Both the position numbers and the translations under genes were made by a program. Positions 6,198 to 6,847 of a stretch of 6,847 bases of DNA are shown here, piece after piece (position 1 is the first letter of the stretch; the number at the start of each line of letters is the position of its first letter). The DNA is taken from contig CAMBRJ010000165.1 in the NCBI GenBank assembly GCA_945870175.1, positions 1 through 6,847 on the forward strand, in the 5' to 3' direction. The notes under the pieces are model-generated. The model was not told the origin of the DNA and did not search any database. It saw only the letters and a program-made list of their open reading frames with translations. Source of the stretch: Gemmatimonas phototrophica. GTDB lineage: Bacteria; Gemmatimonadota; Gemmatimonadetes; Gemmatimonadales; Gemmatimonadaceae.

Positions 6198-6847
6198 CTA
6201 CTCGTCCATGTGGGTGTTGTCGCGCGTTTCGGGCATGGTGGCATACACGACCAGCGACGCGAGAATGCAGCCGGTGACGTACCAGTAGAACCAGCGCTCG
6301 TGGCCCATGTTCTTGAACCACAGCGCGAAGTATTCCGCCGTGCCACCGAACACCGATACCGCCACGGCGTACGGAAAGCCGACGCCCAAGGCGCGGATGC
6401 TGGTGGGGAAGAGCTCAGCCTTCACGACCGCATTGATGGCGGTGTAGCCGCTCACCGCAATGAGGGCGAGGACCAGCAGCGAGAGCGCCTGCGGAATCGT
6501 GCGCGCCCCTTCGAGGGCGGTGAGCAGCGGAATCGTGCCGAGAGTGCCGAGCACGCCGAAGGCTGTGAGCACCGGCCGGCGACCGATGCGGTCGGAGAGG
6601 GCGCCGATGGCGGGCTGCAGTAGCATGTAGATGAGCAGTGAGATCGCGTTGATATACGTGGCGTCGCTCTTGCTGAAGCCGGCGGTGTTCACCAGGAACT
6701 TCTGCGCGTACGTCGTGAACGTGTAAAACGCGACCGTTCCGCCGGCGGTCAGACCAACCACCGTGAGGACGGCGCGTGGATGCGCCATGAGGCCACGCAT
6801 GGTGGCGGCCGCGCTCTGCGGCGGACGCGACGCACGATCCTTCTCGA
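6198..6847 (-). CDS. MFS transporter, metabolite:H+ symporter (KgtP-like), N-terminal half outside window
   Basis: Inner-membrane proton symporter for a small metabolite. About 215 residues are visible, the C-terminal half of a protein that should be about 430 long. The reading frame stays open to the right edge through a hydrophilic stretch (EKDRASRPPQ), consistent with the central cytoplasmic loop, so the Met at 6800 is internal rather than the start. Six hydrophobic segments follow, corresponding to helices 7-12, with a motif-A-like GALSDRIGRRP between helices 8 and 9. The segments KAELFP, IRALGVGFPYA and FGGTAEY closely resemble, from memory, the same region of E. coli alpha-ketoglutarate permease KgtP. 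The related proline/betaine (ProP) and citrate carriers share this architecture, so the substrate is uncertain: a dicarboxylate is the best guess. It converges on the GHL10 gene; its promoter and operon partners lie beyond the edge. Confidence 0.9.
   Translation of the reverse strand, partial: EKDRASRPPQSAAATMRGLMAHPRAVLTVVGLTAGGTVAFYTFTTYAQKFLVNTAGFSKSDATYINAISLLIYMLLQPAIGALSDRIGRRPVLTAFGVLGTLGTIPLLTALEGARTIPQALSLLVLALIAVSGYTAINAVVKAELFPTSIRALGVGFPYAVAVSVFGGTAEYFALWFKNMGHERWFYWYVTGCILASLVVYATMPETRDNTHMDE

Noticed and set aside
6191..6215. ACCCA/TGGGT inverted repeat between the convergent genes as a bidirectional terminator
   Set aside because: The stem is 5 bp with a 15-base loop, no T-run lies on either side, and half of it is inside the transporter coding sequence.

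Overview
This is a high-GC, gene-dense bacterial chromosomal segment made of ordinary cellular genes. There are no insertion sequences, CRISPR repeats, phage genes or integration scars. The serine hydrolase signal peptide ends in a small-residue-then-AQ pattern, the GC is high, and recognisable Shine-Dalgarno sequences are largely absent. These traits would fit a Gemmatimonadota-like bacterium, but that assignment is a low-to-moderate confidence guess because no phylogenetic marker can be compared here.

Layout. A block of five genes reads leftward on the minus strand. From right to left it holds a secreted class C beta-lactamase-fold serine hydrolase (4556-3258), a ROK-family sugar kinase very like manno(fructo)kinase Mak (3236-2340), a PlsB-type membrane glycerolipid acyltransferase (about 2361-874), a tRNA-Gln(UUG) (843-772), and the N-terminal two thirds of ribose-phosphate pyrophosphokinase Prs (591-1, running off the left edge). 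The first three are tightly packed (a 21 bp gap, then a short overlap) and could be one operon. A sigma70-like promoter at the very end of the acyltransferase gene appears to serve the tRNA.

On the plus strand, 81 bp from the serine hydrolase and divergent from it, lies a lipoprotein of the GHL10/DUF187 glycosyl-hydrolase-like family (4638-6179) with a Pro-rich linker and a C-terminal beta-sandwich-like domain. It converges, with 18 bp between stop codons, on the C-terminal half of a major facilitator transporter resembling the KgtP/metabolite:H+ symporter group (6847-6198, running off the right edge).

How the genes relate. Prs (PRPP synthesis), the acyltransferase (phospholipid synthesis) and tRNA-Gln are housekeeping functions. 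Mak feeds hexoses into glycolysis. The divergent serine hydrolase and GHL10 lipoprotein both act outside the cytoplasmic membrane and both belong to folds that include peptidoglycan-active enzymes, so a shared cell-wall role is possible but inferred only from position. I found no convincing previously undescribed system. The points most worth checking are the tRNA-Gln acceptor end (U1-U72 apposition), the lack of Shine-Dalgarno signals at all internal starts, the tRNA promoter embedded in the upstream stop codon, and the divergent envelope-enzyme pair.
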